Positions 27,308-37,643 of a stretch of 61,343 nt of DNA are shown in pieces. The notes under the pieces are model-generated. The model saw only the letters and a list, made by a program, of their open reading frames with translations, had not been told where the DNA came from and searched no databases. The stretch's first letter is position 1. Each line of letters starts with the position of its first letter. Position numbers and translations under genes: made by a program. Origin of the DNA: an uncultured Clostridia bacterium (GTDB lineage Bacteria; Bacillota; Clostridia; TANB77; CAG-465); assembly GCA_944388575.1 (NCBI GenBank), contig CALXJF010000008.1, positions 1 through 61,343 of the forward strand, read 5' to 3'.

Positions 27308-29980
27308 TTAATTTTCTTTTAAAAAGATTTTTGCAAGAATTAACTTTATAACTTCAAATAATAATACAGCAAAAACACTTATAAATACAATTATAAAATG
27401 AACTTCTTTAGGTATTATTGGTATTGAAAGTAAACTAGCAAGTGCCGGCGTAAACACAATTATTAACTGTAATAATAATGTACCTAAAATGCAAAATAAC
27501 ATTGGCTTATTTGAAAATAGACCGATCTTAAATATTGACTTTCTATCTGATCTACATATAAAAGCAAATAACATTTCTATAATAGATAATGTTATAAAAG
27601 TAGACCCAACAGCTATTTCATGTCCATAATTTTGATTTATAACAAAATATAATATAAATATTATAACTGCTTTTAATACTCCAGGTATCACTATTCTTGT
27701 TATTAAAAATGGTGTAAATAAACTTTCTTTTGCACTTCTTGGTTTTTGCCTCATTATATTCTTTTCTTCTTTCTCAAATCCAAGTGCAATAGCTGGAATC
27801 GTATCTGTAACAAGATTTATCCATAATATTTGTATTGGAAGTAATATTGTGAAATTTAATAATGTAGAAAAGAACACAATTAATACTTCAGCTAAATTTG
27901 AAGCAAGTAGATATGAAATAACATTCTGAATATTATTATATATTCTTCTTCCTTCTTTTATAGCAACAACTATTGTTGCGAAATTATCATCAGCTAAAAC
28001 CATACTTGATACACTTTTAGATACTTCCGTACCAGTAATTCCCATTCCAATTCCAATATCAGCACCTTTTAATGCCGGTGCATCATTTACTCCATCACCA
28101 GTCATAGCAACTGTCTTTCCATTTTTCTTCCAAGCTTTAACAATTCTTATCTTGTTTTCCGGAGATACCCTTGCATAAACTCTTATATTATTAACTCTCT
28201 TATATAGTTCTTCATCTGACATTTTATCAACTTCGCTACCAGTTACAGCCTCTTCATCCTCTTTTATTATTCCAAGTTCTTTAGCTATAGCTTTTGCAGT
28301 ATCAATATTATCTCCTGTTATCATAACAGGAATCATTCCCGCATTAAAACATCTTTCTACAGCTTTTTTTGCTTCTTTTCTTGGAGGATCTATCATTCCA
28401 ACAAGTCCTGCAAAAATTAAGTTTTTTTCACTTTTTTCAATAGTAGCCGTTTTATCTTGTACTTTATACGCACATGCAAGTACTCTTAAAGCAGATTTTG
28501 CCATATTCAAATTATTTTCTAATATATCTTTTTTATATTCTTCCGTTATCTTTTCGACTTTTCCATTTATCAGAATTCTATCACAATTTCCCAGAATAGA
28601 TTCTACTGCACCTTTTGTTGAAATGAAATATTGATTACCAAACTCATTAACAGTTGTCATCATCTTTCTAGTAGAATCAAAAGGCAACTCATCAACTCTT
28701 TTGTATTTTAAATCCATTGCTTCTTTGTCTATTTCAAGTTTACTACAAAAATCAATAAGTGCAGTTTCAGTGGGATCGCCTATTGTTACAATGGCACCCT
28801 TATCTTCTCCAAATTTTGTATCATTACAAAATACTAAAATATTTGCAAGAGTTAAAAAATCTTCTTTATTTAAATCACTTATGCTATCAAACTGTTCTTT
28901 AGATGAAATATCAGTTACATCATACATTTTTGAATCTAAGAAAATCTTTCTTAAAGTCATTTTGTTTTGTGTCAAGGTACCGGTTTTATCTGAACAAATA
29001 ACCTCTGTTGCACCTAAAGCTTCAACCGAAGATAATTTCCTTACTATAGCATTTTCTTTAGCCATCTTCTGAACACCAATAGCTAATGTTATTGTAATAA
29101 CCGCTGAAAGTCCTTCTGGTATAGCAGCAACAGCCAAAGATATAGCAAGCATAAACACATCTAGAATAGGATTTCCTTCTAAATATCCAACTATAAACAT
29201 TATAACAGTAATAATAATAACTACAATACTTAAAACTTTACTTAGTTCATTAATTTTCTTTTGAAGAGGTGTTATTTCTACTTTTTGACTTGATATAGCT
29301 TCTGCAATTTTACCTAGCTCAGTATTCATACCAGTAGCAACTACTACGGCTTCTCCTCTTCCATATACTACATTACTTCCCGAATATAGCATATTAATTC
29401 TATCACCAATAGGAACTTCTTCACTCTTAATCTCTTCTTCTTGCTTATCAACTGGAACTGATTCACCAGTAAGAGCCGCTTCTTCTACCCTTAAGCTGTG
29501 ATTCTCTATTATTCTCATATCAGCTGGTACGTAATCTCCAGCTTCTAATAAAACAATATCTCCAACAACAAGTTCCTCTGTTTTTACACTCGTTACAACA
29601 CCATCTCTTCTTACTTTTATATATGGTAATGACATTTGTTTTAATGCTTCTATTGCCTTTTCAGCTTTATTTTCTTGAATTACTCCAAGTACTGCATTTA
29701 AAAACACTACAAATAAAATTATAATTGTATCTGTAAAAGGTTCTCCTGTCTGTATTGAAACTACTGCTGATAAGATTGCAGAGATTATTAATATAATAAG
29801 CATAACGTTTTTAAACTGATCTAGAAATTTCATAAAGATACTCTTTTTCTTTACCTCTTTTAATTTATTTAATCCATCTCTAGCTAGTCTTGTGGATGCC
29901 TCATGTGAGTCCAATCCTTCTTTATTTGAATTTAAATTTTCTATTGTTTGGTTTGAAGTTAAATTATAATACTTATCCAT
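27308..29980 (-). CDS. Cation-transporting P-type ATPase, calcium-pump type
   Basis: An 890-residue P2-type ATPase. The actuator domain has LTGESVPVDK near residue 160, the phosphorylation site is SDKTGTLTQN near 330, and the hinge is MTGDGVNDAPALKGADIG near 610. There are about ten transmembrane helices, including PEGL in helix 4 and NLVTDT in helix 6. These residues fit calcium pumps of the SERCA/PacL group that export Ca2+ from the cytoplasm; the ion is inferred. I chose the ATG at 29980, with AGGAGA upstream. It follows the bactofilin-like gene by 17 bases. Confidence 0.92.
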   Translation of the reverse strand: MDKYYNLTSNQTIENLNSNKEGLDSHEASTRLARDGLNKLKEVKKKSIFMKFLDQFKNVMLIILIISAILSAVVSIQTGEPFTDTIIILFVVFLNAVLGVIQENKAEKAIEALKQMSLPYIKVRRDGVVTSVKTEELVVGDIVLLEAGDYVPADMRIIENHSLRVEEAALTGESVPVDKQEEEIKSEEVPIGDRINMLYSGSNVVYGRGEAVVVATGMNTELGKIAEAISSQKVEITPLQKKINELSKVLSIVVIIITVIMFIVGYLEGNPILDVFMLAISLAVAAIPEGLSAVITITLAIGVQKMAKENAIVRKLSSVEALGATEVICSDKTGTLTQNKMTLRKIFLDSKMYDVTDISSKEQFDSISDLNKEDFLTLANILVFCNDTKFGEDKGAIVTIGDPTETALIDFCSKLEIDKEAMDLKYKRVDELPFDSTRKMMTTVNEFGNQYFISTKGAVESILGNCDRILINGKVEKITEEYKKDILENNLNMAKSALRVLACAYKVQDKTATIEKSEKNLIFAGLVGMIDPPRKEAKKAVERCFNAGMIPVMITGDNIDTAKAIAKELGIIKEDEEAVTGSEVDKMSDEELYKRVNNIRVYARVSPENKIRIVKAWKKNGKTVAMTGDGVNDAPALKGADIGIGMGITGTEVSKSVSSMVLADDNFATIVVAIKEGRRIYNNIQNVISYLLASNLAEVLIVFFSTLLNFTILLPIQILWINLVTDTIPAIALGFEKEEKNIMRQKPRSAKESLFTPFLITRIVIPGVLKAVIIFILYFVINQNYGHEIAVGSTFITLSIIEMLFAFICRSDRKSIFKIGLFSNKPMLFCILGTLLLQLIIVFTPALASLLSIPIIPKEVHFIIVFISVFAVLLFEVIKLILAKIFLKEN

Positions 29981-29997
29981 ATACATTCTCCTAAAAA

Positions 29998-31239
29998 TTA
30001 ATTATTAACTTTTTTTCTTTTAAAAATTAAAGTAAATACTATACCAAGTGATAATATGTACATAATAAGTAATATATACGGTCCTACTAATGGTATCTTA
30101 GTTAAAACTGAAAGCACTAAAAACATACAAAAAGCTCCTAAAATATCTGTTCCTATCCCACTTGATTTTAAATATTTTTCTTTAATATAACTATATAATA
30201 AACTGCCAATAACAAATATATTTAATATATAAATTATAACTAAAAATACTATATATATAATAAGTATAGGTACTGTTACCGCCCAAATTCCAATCATACT
30301 AAGTATTAAAAGTACAAAGAATATAGGCAGACAAGCTAAAAGTAAAAGTGCACCACTTACTATAACCATTGAACTATTTTCTTTTACTTTATTAAGCATT
30401 AACAAAAATACATTTTTCTTAGCAATTTTGTTTATAACTATATACATTAGTGTAAACACTAAACATGTAATAAACATGCTCATTATTTTATCAAAAGTAA
30501 ACTCACTTTGTTTTTTAACCTCTTTTAGTACTACAGTAACATTTTTATACTGATCTGATATATTTAAATCCTTATTATATGTTTCAATATATATATTATT
30601 TTTTACATTTTGATTTGAAGAAAGTTTAACATCATTTGACATTAATCTTAAATCATTTTCAATATTACCTGTTATATTAGCCATAACTGCCGAACCTATA
30701 ACACTTTGCTCTACATTTCCTTTTAATTCTAAATTTTGACAAACACATATTAAATTTTCATTCAATTTAGCATTTTCAGATATAGTTATAGTTCCTGTAG
30801 AAATCAAAACTAAATCTTTACTTATTTGTGAATCAATTATTATATTTCCATTTGCTATTAAAACACCATATTCCACATTAGAATTAACTCTAATCGTATC
30901 AGAGGAAAACATTACCTGTACTCCCTTCATAGGTGAATTAATTTCTATAGATTTATTAGCAAAACTAAATCCAGATTTTGTAATCTCACTATCTACTATC
31001 ATCCTATCAGTTACAAATCTTATAAAAGGTAAATACATATTTGTACTATTTTCACTAGTTTTATATACTCCATCAACTATTTTACTATCAAATATGCTTG
31101 AAACATTTTCACTATTTTGTTCTTCTAATTGATTTACAGTTTGTGTCACTTCATCTGTAGCTTTTACATAACCAATTCCAAAAATAATCAAAAGTAACAT
31201 CAATACTACAGAAAAAATATGTCTTTTTTTCTTAAACAT
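29998..31239 (-). CDS. Secreted bactofilin-like domain with C-terminal membrane helices
   Basis: A 413-residue protein. A signal peptide occupies residues 1-27. Residues about 85-215 form short hydrophobic repeats (VLIANGNIIIDSQI, LVLISTGTITIS, LICVCQNLELKGNV), the stacked-strand pattern of bactofilin-like polymer-forming domains. Four or five transmembrane segments fill residues 250-405. Proteins of this layout are found in Firmicutes but have no assigned function. Its ribosome site AAGGAGG and the short gap to the P-type ATPase gene suggest a two-gene operon. Confidence 0.7.
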   Translation of the reverse strand: MFKKKRHIFSVVLMLLLIIFGIGYVKATDEVTQTVNQLEEQNSENVSSIFDSKIVDGVYKTSENSTNMYLPFIRFVTDRMIVDSEITKSGFSFANKSIEINSPMKGVQVMFSSDTIRVNSNVEYGVLIANGNIIIDSQISKDLVLISTGTITISENAKLNENLICVCQNLELKGNVEQSVIGSAVMANITGNIENDLRLMSNDVKLSSNQNVKNNIYIETYNKDLNISDQYKNVTVVLKEVKKQSEFTFDKIMSMFITCLVFTLMYIVINKIAKKNVFLLMLNKVKENSSMVIVSGALLLLACLPIFFVLLILSMIGIWAVTVPILIIYIVFLVIIYILNIFVIGSLLYSYIKEKYLKSSGIGTDILGAFCMFLVLSVLTKIPLVGPYILLIMYILSLGIVFTLIFKRKKVNN

Positions 31240-31339
31240 ACTATTTCCTCCTTAATATTATATAATCACTTTTATTCTATAATAAACTTAGAAAAAAATC
31301 AATATATACGCAAAATTATACAAAAAGTTCACACAAAAA

Positions 31340-31385
31340 AATACCTTAATCTAGTAAATAATTAAATCATACTAGATAAGGTATT
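31340..31385. terminator. Terminator hairpin
   Basis: Long arms beginning AATACCTTA and ending TAAGGTATT, with T-rich sequence beyond, next to the remnant gene at 31389. Confidence 0.7.
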
Positions 31386-31388
31386 ATT

Positions 31389-31604
31389 TTATTGCCAATT
31401 AAGTATTGGATATCCATTGTTTATTCCATTTGTATCTTCTTTAAACTTATCTTTGTTTAATAAAGTAGACGTTATTTTACTTATAGATATTGTATTTAAA
31501 TTATTTTTATCTTGATTCTCGATTTTTGTATTACCATAATAACAATTTTCTACATATCCATTTGTACTTACATAACCAACCACTTCTCCATAATTTATAC
31601 AGCC
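31389..31604 (-). pseudogene. C-terminal remnant of a GLUG-type surface protein
   Basis: About 70 codons reading from 31604 to a stop at 31389. They begin GCINYGEVVGYVS, continue with VENCYYG and end GYPILNWQ, the typical last repeat and tail of GLUG-motif secreted proteins. There is no ribosome site or start, and the frame overlaps the last codons of gpr. It is therefore a leftover of a larger gene removed by deletion or recombination at the gpr end. Confidence 0.65.
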
Positions 31605-32557
31605 TCATTTATACCTGCAGATATTATATTAGACATATTAACTATAAGTTCATCCACTTCTTTAGGTGTAACAATATAATTTTCAGTATTTAAGATATTT
31701 GCTATCATATCATATCTTGTATCACGTTCTAAAAATTCAAATATACTTTCTACTTTTTTCTTTTCAGTTAACTTATTTGAAAAGTCTGTAATTTCCTCCT
31801 TAGCACTACTTAACATCTTATCTATCGCCTCATTAGTAATAGTCGCCATATCTACCACAGTTGGAACACCTATTGCTATAACCGGAATACCTAATACTTT
31901 TTGATTAATTCCTTCCCTTTTATTCCTTACACCAGCTCCAGGTGTAATACCTGTATTACTAAGTTGAATTGTATTACCAATCCTATGAATACTACTAGAT
32001 GCCAAACTATCTATAACTATTAACATATTTGGCTTTATTTTTTCTACAATAGCCATAACAATCTCTGATGTTTCTATACCAGTAGTTCCTAACACTCCAG
32101 GTGAAATTGCACTTACTGACCTAGTATCAGATTCTACTAATTCCTTAGCAAAATTCAATAAATGTCTAGTCACATCTATTCCTTTTATAACTTTTGGGCC
32201 TAAAGAATCTGGTGTTACTCCTTCATTTCCCAGACCAACTACTAATATAGAATCTTCATAGTTATTTCCTATAAGACTTCTTATTTGATTTGATAAGATA
32301 TTAATAATTTCTTTATTTTTTTCTTGATCTAACGAATTCATATCAGTTATTTCAATAGTTATATATTTTCCTATCTCCTTTTGAACAGATTTTGATCCAT
32401 TTTCATTTAACACATCCACTATTGTAGTTATTATACCATCATTACTATTACTATCAACTTTTATACCGTCTATTTCCGATAGATTATTGACCCTTTTATA
32501 TGTATCTACTCTTTCGTCTGCCATATCAGTTCTAAAGTTCAAATACTTTTTATTCAT
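31595..32557 (-). CDS. gpr: Germination protease GPR
   Basis: A 320-residue spore protease. The N-terminal propeptide region has RTDMADER, and the core has VGLGNEGVTPDSLGP, SAISPGVLGTTGIE, VIDSLA and PGAGVRN, all typical of GPR. It degrades small acid-soluble spore proteins during germination. I chose the ATG at 32557 after AAGAGGTG. In Bacillus gpr is followed by spoIIP; here spoIIP is 10 kb away and a surface-protein remnant follows instead. Confidence 0.95.
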   Translation of the reverse strand: MNKKYLNFRTDMADERVDTYKRVNNLSEIDGIKVDSNSNDGIITTIVDVLNENGSKSVQKEIGKYITIEITDMNSLDQEKNKEIINILSNQIRSLIGNNYEDSILVVGLGNEGVTPDSLGPKVIKGIDVTRHLLNFAKELVESDTRSVSAISPGVLGTTGIETSEIVMAIVEKIKPNMLIVIDSLASSSIHRIGNTIQLSNTGITPGAGVRNKREGINQKVLGIPVIAIGVPTVVDMATITNEAIDKMLSSAKEEITDFSNKLTEKKKVESIFEFLERDTRYDMIANILNTENYIVTPKEVDELIVNMSNIISAGINEAV

Positions 32558-32676
32558 AAAAAACACCTCTTTTTTCTATAATTATATTATGGGAAAAAAA
32601 GGAATTTTTATTACATTTTTTATGACAATAAATTATTATATATATTTTTTTAATGAATAATAAAATATTAAACTTT

Positions 32677-33600
32677 TTATATATTGCATATTATCTTTCT
32701 TAAACCAATCTCAAAATCCATTTCACCGATTTTTGTTTTTTCATCATAATCATCAAACGCATACATGATATTTTTTAACTCATCTATAGTATATTTCTCA
32801 CAAGATATACTTAAATTTTTATATACAAAGGGATGTATTTTTAATTTTGTTGCAATATCTTTCTCATTTCTTTGTTTCATAACCTTTATCATATACATTT
32901 GTTTTATTTGCTTATATAACATTATATATATTTTTATTATAGGTTCTTTTTGTTTCAAAAGTTCATCTAAAGAAGTAATTGCATTCTTCGTATCTTTATT
33001 TATTATCTTTTCAAGTACATCAAAAATTTTTGCATTTAACGTCTTAGAGCACACTTTATCTATATCTTCTTTTTTTATATCTTTTCTATCATCTAAATAT
33101 ATAACTAATTTTTGTAATTCATTAATTATATTTGACTTTTCTTCACCACACAAACTCTGCATATACTCAGCTATCTTATAATCTATATTTTTATTATATC
33201 TCTTTAATGTTTGAACTATATACGTAGCTATTTGTTTATCATTCATATGTTTAAATTCAATACATTCTGCAAGTTTAGATAACTGCTTATATGCAGATAG
33301 CCTTTTATCTACACTTTCTTCTATTACTATAACTTTTGTACCTTCATCTAAATTTTTTAAATAATCTATATTAAACTTTAAACTTGTATTTTTTATTATA
33401 ATAAGTTTTTCATTACCAAAAAAAGTAATCTCTTGACATACATTTTCAAGTTCTTCTATATTTTCTTTAGTTATATAAAATAAATTTACACCAACTTCTA
33501 ACTTTTTAAACTCTTTTTTTATTTTTTCAACTTTTTGATGTAAATCATATTTTTCTTCTCCATAAAGTAAATATATATTTACCAAAATATCACCATCCAT
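32677..33600 (-). CDS. holA: DNA polymerase III subunit delta
   Basis: A 307-residue clamp-loader delta subunit. The N-terminal IYLLYGEEKYDLHQKV, the middle EESVDKRLSAYKQL and the C-terminal helical collar domain (RNEKDIATKLKIHPFV) match the HolA family. It opens the beta clamp for loading at replication forks. The annotated ATG at 33600 is close to an in-frame TTG at 33585 that has a better-placed GGTGAT, so the exact start is uncertain. It stands upstream of gpr, as in Bacillus. Confidence 0.92.
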   Translation of the reverse strand: MDGDILVNIYLLYGEEKYDLHQKVEKIKKEFKKLEVGVNLFYITKENIEELENVCQEITFFGNEKLIIIKNTSLKFNIDYLKNLDEGTKVIVIEESVDKRLSAYKQLSKLAECIEFKHMNDKQIATYIVQTLKRYNKNIDYKIAEYMQSLCGEEKSNIINELQKLVIYLDDRKDIKKEDIDKVCSKTLNAKIFDVLEKIINKDTKNAITSLDELLKQKEPIIKIYIMLYKQIKQMYMIKVMKQRNEKDIATKLKIHPFVYKNLSISCEKYTIDELKNIMYAFDDYDEKTKIGEMDFEIGLRKIICNI

Positions 33601-33733
33601 TTCATATATATCTTACATCATGTAAGAAAAAAAATCAATTAATTTTAAATATTATAAAAATATACATAAATATTTCAATTATCCTTTAATTAATTAAAAT
33701 TATATTATATAATTTTAATAGGAGGAAAAATAT

Positions 33734-34303
33734 ATGGAAAAGCAAATTGTATCTGTAGGAAAAATAACTGCAAATTTAATAGGAGGAGTATTTTTATTTG
33801 GAATTTTATTTGGAATTGCTTATAATATAATATATGCGATATTAATGGGTATTTTTAATATTGAAAACATGTTACTAACTACTATATTATCAATATTATT
33901 ACAAATAATATCAACTTTATTAATATGGAAATGTAGTACAAGCTCTACTTTTAACAAATATACTATCAGCAGTTCTTATATTCCAAAAATAATGAGAAAT
34001 TTATTTATTTTTACAATTGTTATTTGCTCTATTTATACTGTATATTCATTAATAACTATAAATAAAACAATAGAAACTGAAATTGTTAATAACTCTGAAT
34101 TAAAACTTTCAGATATGTTTATAGAAAAATTTTATAGTCAAGAACAAATAAATGAATATAATTACCAAAAAGAACAAGCTATTAATGAAGCAAAAAACAA
34201 AGTATATACATATTCAATAACTCTTTTAATATGTAATATACTAATAAACTTTTTAGTATTAATACCTGAAAAAAAATTTATACAAAATTATACTATAGAA
34301 TAG
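33734..34303 (+). CDS. Membrane protein of unknown function
   Basis: A 189-residue protein preceded by AGGAGG. Four hydrophobic segments (about residues 13-38, 42-66, 87-107 and 155-175) flank a charged extramembrane stretch (about 108-150) that is predicted helical. It is transcribed on its own, divergent from holA and convergent with trmFO. I recognise no family. Confidence 0.6.
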   Translation: MEKQIVSVGKITANLIGGVFLFGILFGIAYNIIYAILMGIFNIENMLLTTILSILLQIISTLLIWKCSTSSTFNKYTISSSYIPKIMRNLFIFTIVICSIYTVYSLITINKTIETEIVNNSELKLSDMFIEKFYSQEQINEYNYQKEQAINEAKNKVYTYSITLLICNILINFLVLIPEKKFIQNYTIE

Positions 34304-34308
34304 ATTGT

Positions 34309-34351
34309 ATAAAACTCGTGAAAATAGATGTGTATTTTCAACGAGTTTTAT
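34309..34351. terminator. Bidirectional terminator
   Basis: Stem ATAAAACTCGT / ACGAGTTTTAT between the convergent 33734 gene and trmFO. Confidence 0.85.
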
Positions 34352-34352
34352 A

Positions 34353-35675
34353 TTAATTTTTTATCAAATTTTCTTTAACTTGTTTTATATCTCTTATTGC
34401 AATATCAGATAGTTTTTTATATTTTTCTTTTTTATCCTTTATTTTAGTAGCCAAAGGTTTCAAAATCCCAAAATTTGCATTCATAGGTTGAAAATTTTTA
34501 TTCTCTGTTGAAATATATTTACTTAAACTACCAAGCATAGTAGTATCCGGTAATTTAAATTCTTTTTTATTTAATCTACTTATAATACTATATGCTACAA
34601 TTAACCCTGAGGCAGCAGACTCAACATATCCTTCTACACCAGATATTTGACCAGCAAAATATATATTACAATTATCCCTCATAGAGAAATTATCATTTAA
34701 TATTTTACTAGCATTAATATATGAATTTTTATGCATAACTCCATATCTTGAGAAAACTGCATTTTCAAGTCCAGGTATCATTCTAAATACTCTCTTTTGT
34801 TCTGGAAATGCTAAAGAAGTTTGAAATCCTACAAGATTATACATAGTTTTTTCTTCATTTTCTGCTCTAAGCTGTACTACTGCATAGTTTTTCTCTTTAG
34901 TTTTAGGATTATCAAGACCAACAGGTTTTAAAGGTCCAAAAGTCAAAGTTTTATCCCCACGTTTTGCCATTTCTTCTATTGGCATACATCCTTCAAATAA
35001 TATAACCTTATCAAAATCATGCCTTTTAGCCTGTCTAGCATTTACAAGCTCATTATAAAAATTAAAATACTCTTCTTTTGTCATTGGTAAATTTATATAA
35101 TCTCCTTCTCCCTCTTTACCATATCTATCCATAACATATGCAATATCCATGTTTATACTATCAGCTTCAACTATTGGTGCAGCAGCATCATAAAAATAAA
35201 GACTATCTCCTCCAATTAATTTTTTTATTTCTAAAAGAAATTTTGGACTGGTAAGAGGTCCTGTAGCTATTACTGTTATTTCATTAGGAGTATCAAGATT
35301 TTCTACTTCTTTTTCTATAACTTCAATATTTTCATGTTCCTTTATTATTTTAGTAATATTCCTTGAAAATTTTTCCCTGTCCACTGCTAATGCTTGTCCA
35401 GCAGGTACCCTTGTCTCATGCGCTATTTTAACAAATAAACTATCTAATATTTCCATCTCATATTTAAGTAATCCACAAGCATTAGTTAAAGAATCTGATT
35501 TTAATGAATTACTACATACAAGCTCCGCAAAATCATTACTTTTATGAGCATCTGTCTTTTTTAAAGGTTTCATTTCATAAAGTTTTACCTTTATACCATT
35601 TTGAGCAAGAATATATGCACATTCACACCCAGCCAGTCCTGCCCCAATTACATTAACATGTTCAATATTATCCAT
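34353..35675 (-). CDS. trmFO: TrmFO, folate-dependent tRNA m5U54 methyltransferase
   Basis: A 440-residue flavoprotein. The dinucleotide-binding motif GAGLAGCECAYILAQNG is at residues 11-27, followed by YEMKP and the conserved ELVCSNSLKSDS. The C-terminal GQISGVEGYVESAASGLIV is the family signature. It methylates U54 of tRNA using methylenetetrahydrofolate and FADH2. It overlaps the preceding HAD-nucleotidase gene by 8 bases. Confidence 0.97.
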   Translation of the reverse strand: MDNIEHVNVIGAGLAGCECAYILAQNGIKVKLYEMKPLKKTDAHKSNDFAELVCSNSLKSDSLTNACGLLKYEMEILDSLFVKIAHETRVPAGQALAVDREKFSRNITKIIKEHENIEVIEKEVENLDTPNEITVIATGPLTSPKFLLEIKKLIGGDSLYFYDAAAPIVEADSINMDIAYVMDRYGKEGEGDYINLPMTKEEYFNFYNELVNARQAKRHDFDKVILFEGCMPIEEMAKRGDKTLTFGPLKPVGLDNPKTKEKNYAVVQLRAENEEKTMYNLVGFQTSLAFPEQKRVFRMIPGLENAVFSRYGVMHKNSYINASKILNDNFSMRDNCNIYFAGQISGVEGYVESAASGLIVAYSIISRLNKKEFKLPDTTMLGSLSKYISTENKNFQPMNANFGILKPLATKIKDKKEKYKKLSDIAIRDIKQVKENLIKN

Positions 35676-36282
35676 TCATTTTAGCCTCTTTCTTATATTC
35701 ATTTATTTTTTTATATACTTCATTCCAATCGTATACTCTTTCTATATTTCTTGTATCTATATTCTCATTCATAGTTGATGTCATTAAAAAGGTTTTTATC
35801 CTATTTTGATACATTATTTTACATATATCATAAATATCATCTATAAAAACATCTATTTTATTTGCTTTGGCATATTTAAGCTTATCATAAGCATCAAAAA
35901 TAATTTTATCATATTCTATATTATTACTTTCTAACATATTTTTAGTGATACTATATGTATCACAGTTTTTAATTCCAGTAATCCTTGCAGAAATAAAATA
36001 AAGTTTGTTTCCCTCCTCTTTTAATTTTTTTAAAACCTCAGGCACATAATCTAAAAATACACATTCTTCTAATATATTTTTATAATATTTTTCGAAAAAA
36101 TCATTTTTTATTTTATCATTCCATCCATAAATAGATTTTAAGTAGTATCTATCTTTAAGTTTACCTACTTTACTCGCTAGTTTACTACTACCAAACATTT
36201 CATTATTATATGTATCTGCATATTTTAACATCTGCTTTGTCGTAACTACAATAGTATCATCAATATCTATACCTATATTCAT
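35668..36282 (-). CDS. HAD-superfamily 5'-nucleotidase-like protein
   Basis: A 204-residue protein. The HAD motif I is GIDIDDTIV at residues 3-11 with both catalytic aspartates. A helical cap, a Ser/Thr motif II (YFISARITG near 96) and motif IV (DVFIDDIYD near 155) follow. The layout fits the NT5C/YqfW-like 5'(3')-deoxyribonucleotidase group; the substrate is not proven. It is translationally coupled to trmFO by the overlap. Confidence 0.8.
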   Translation of the reverse strand: MNIGIDIDDTIVVTTKQMLKYADTYNNEMFGSSKLASKVGKLKDRYYLKSIYGWNDKIKNDFFEKYYKNILEECVFLDYVPEVLKKLKEEGNKLYFISARITGIKNCDTYSITKNMLESNNIEYDKIIFDAYDKLKYAKANKIDVFIDDIYDICKIMYQNRIKTFLMTSTMNENIDTRNIERVYDWNEVYKKINEYKKEAKMNG

Positions 36283-36456
36283 TAATTCACCTCTTAAATT
36301 TTTAAATATATTTTATTACCAAATTACAAAATATAATCCAAAAACATTGTCATCATAAATTCCTATTAATTTTAATATATATTTTAAAAAAAATCAATAA
36401 AATGGATTTTTATCTAGAATATTTCATTTTATTTGTCGATTTATATTCCTAATAAC

Positions 36457-36511
36457 AAATTAACTTAACTATTTCCATTATTTAAATGTATGGTTATAGT
36501 TAAGTTAATTT
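36457..36511. terminator. Terminator hairpin of the 36522 gene
   Basis: Perfect 16-base arms AAATTAACTTAACTAT / ATAGTTAAGTTAATTT just past the stop codon. Confidence 0.8.
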
Positions 36512-36521
36512 ATACTTATTT

Positions 36522-37643
36522 TTATATATTATATCTATATTTATCTATATGATAATTATATGTCAATTCATATTCACTTAAACGTCTATTATATAATCTA
36601 AACATCTTTATCGTTGAATTATTATTATAAGCATGATAATTAAATCTCATATATCCATCTCCAAGAAATTCTTTTTTTTCTCCAGAATAATAATCTAAAT
36701 CTTCTCTTTCATTATCTACATATAATCCATTCTTATGTTCTATTTCACTTCCAAGATATGGTGAACCAGATAAATGATAAAATTTAGTACTATCTATATT
36801 TTCTTCAAGCTTTATACCTATTCCAGAAATAGTAATAAAATGTGCATTATACAAAGTAACCTTTGAATACCATACATTTAATAGCTGATTATTATATGTA
36901 GCATTAGGATACGATCCGGAATTAGTAATCCCATTGTTTGCTGATAAATATCTGTTCCAATTTTTATCTTTTACTTCATCAAATCTAATTAATATCTCCA
37001 TTGTAATATCTTCTAAACTATTAAATTTAGGTCTCTTTACAACTATTACTCCACCATTTGTTGAATAACTTTTATCTTCTTCATTATATTTGGCGTCTCC
37101 TTGTAAATATGCATCATTGCCATTTCCACTTATATCCTTCCAATAAGTTTTATCTCCCTCTTCAGGATAAATATAACCATCTAAGTTCATTACTAATCCA
37201 TCTGATATATACTCGTTTTTTAAATCATCAGTACTTTTTACATTTATCTCTAAAGCCCATTTCAATTCATCTTCTGAAAAACTATTATTCTTTAAGTATA
37301 TTTTACTATTTATTATATCAATTTTTTCTTTATAATTTGAAATTATGTCTCCGAATATACATTCATATACATTAACACCATTTTCTTCAGTACTACTATT
37401 AGCATTAAACAAATATACATTATTATCTATCAAATTGTTAGATGAGTATATATTCAATTGTTCCTGTAATATCTTTATATCATTTTGAAATCTAGCTTTA
37501 TTTGCATTTTTTATCGGATTATTATTTGATATTGTTAGTATTACTGCTACTGCTAAAATTACTATTACTATTATTGTTATTACTAGTACTATTAAGCTTA
37601 TTCCTTTTTTATTCTTTTTTATTTTTTCTTTTGTATTTAACAT
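36522..37643 (-). CDS. Prepilin-like anchor with LamG/concanavalin-type domain
   Basis: A 373-residue protein starting after TGGAGGATG. The N-terminus KKNKKGISLIVLVITI and the hydrophobic helix match the 6260 and 25924 genes, as does the NNNPI(K/E)NA(N/K)KA stretch that follows. After about 150 residues a LamG/concanavalin-like domain begins (SDGLVMNLDG, WKDISGNGNDA, MEILIRF). It ends with KMFRLYNRRLSEYEL, the usual last strand of such domains. Probably a cell-surface glycan-binding protein. It contains no in-frame CGG and is intact. Confidence 0.82.
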   Translation of the reverse strand: MLNTKEKIKKNKKGISLIVLVITIIVIVILAVAVILTISNNNPIKNANKARFQNDIKILQEQLNIYSSNNLIDNNVYLFNANSSTEENGVNVYECIFGDIISNYKEKIDIINSKIYLKNNSFSEDELKWALEINVKSTDDLKNEYISDGLVMNLDGYIYPEEGDKTYWKDISGNGNDAYLQGDAKYNEEDKSYSTNGGVIVVKRPKFNSLEDITMEILIRFDEVKDKNWNRYLSANNGITNSGSYPNATYNNQLLNVWYSKVTLYNAHFITISGIGIKLEENIDSTKFYHLSGSPYLGSEIEHKNGLYVDNEREDLDYYSGEKKEFLGDGYMRFNYHAYNNNSTIKMFRLYNRRLSEYELTYNYHIDKYRYNI

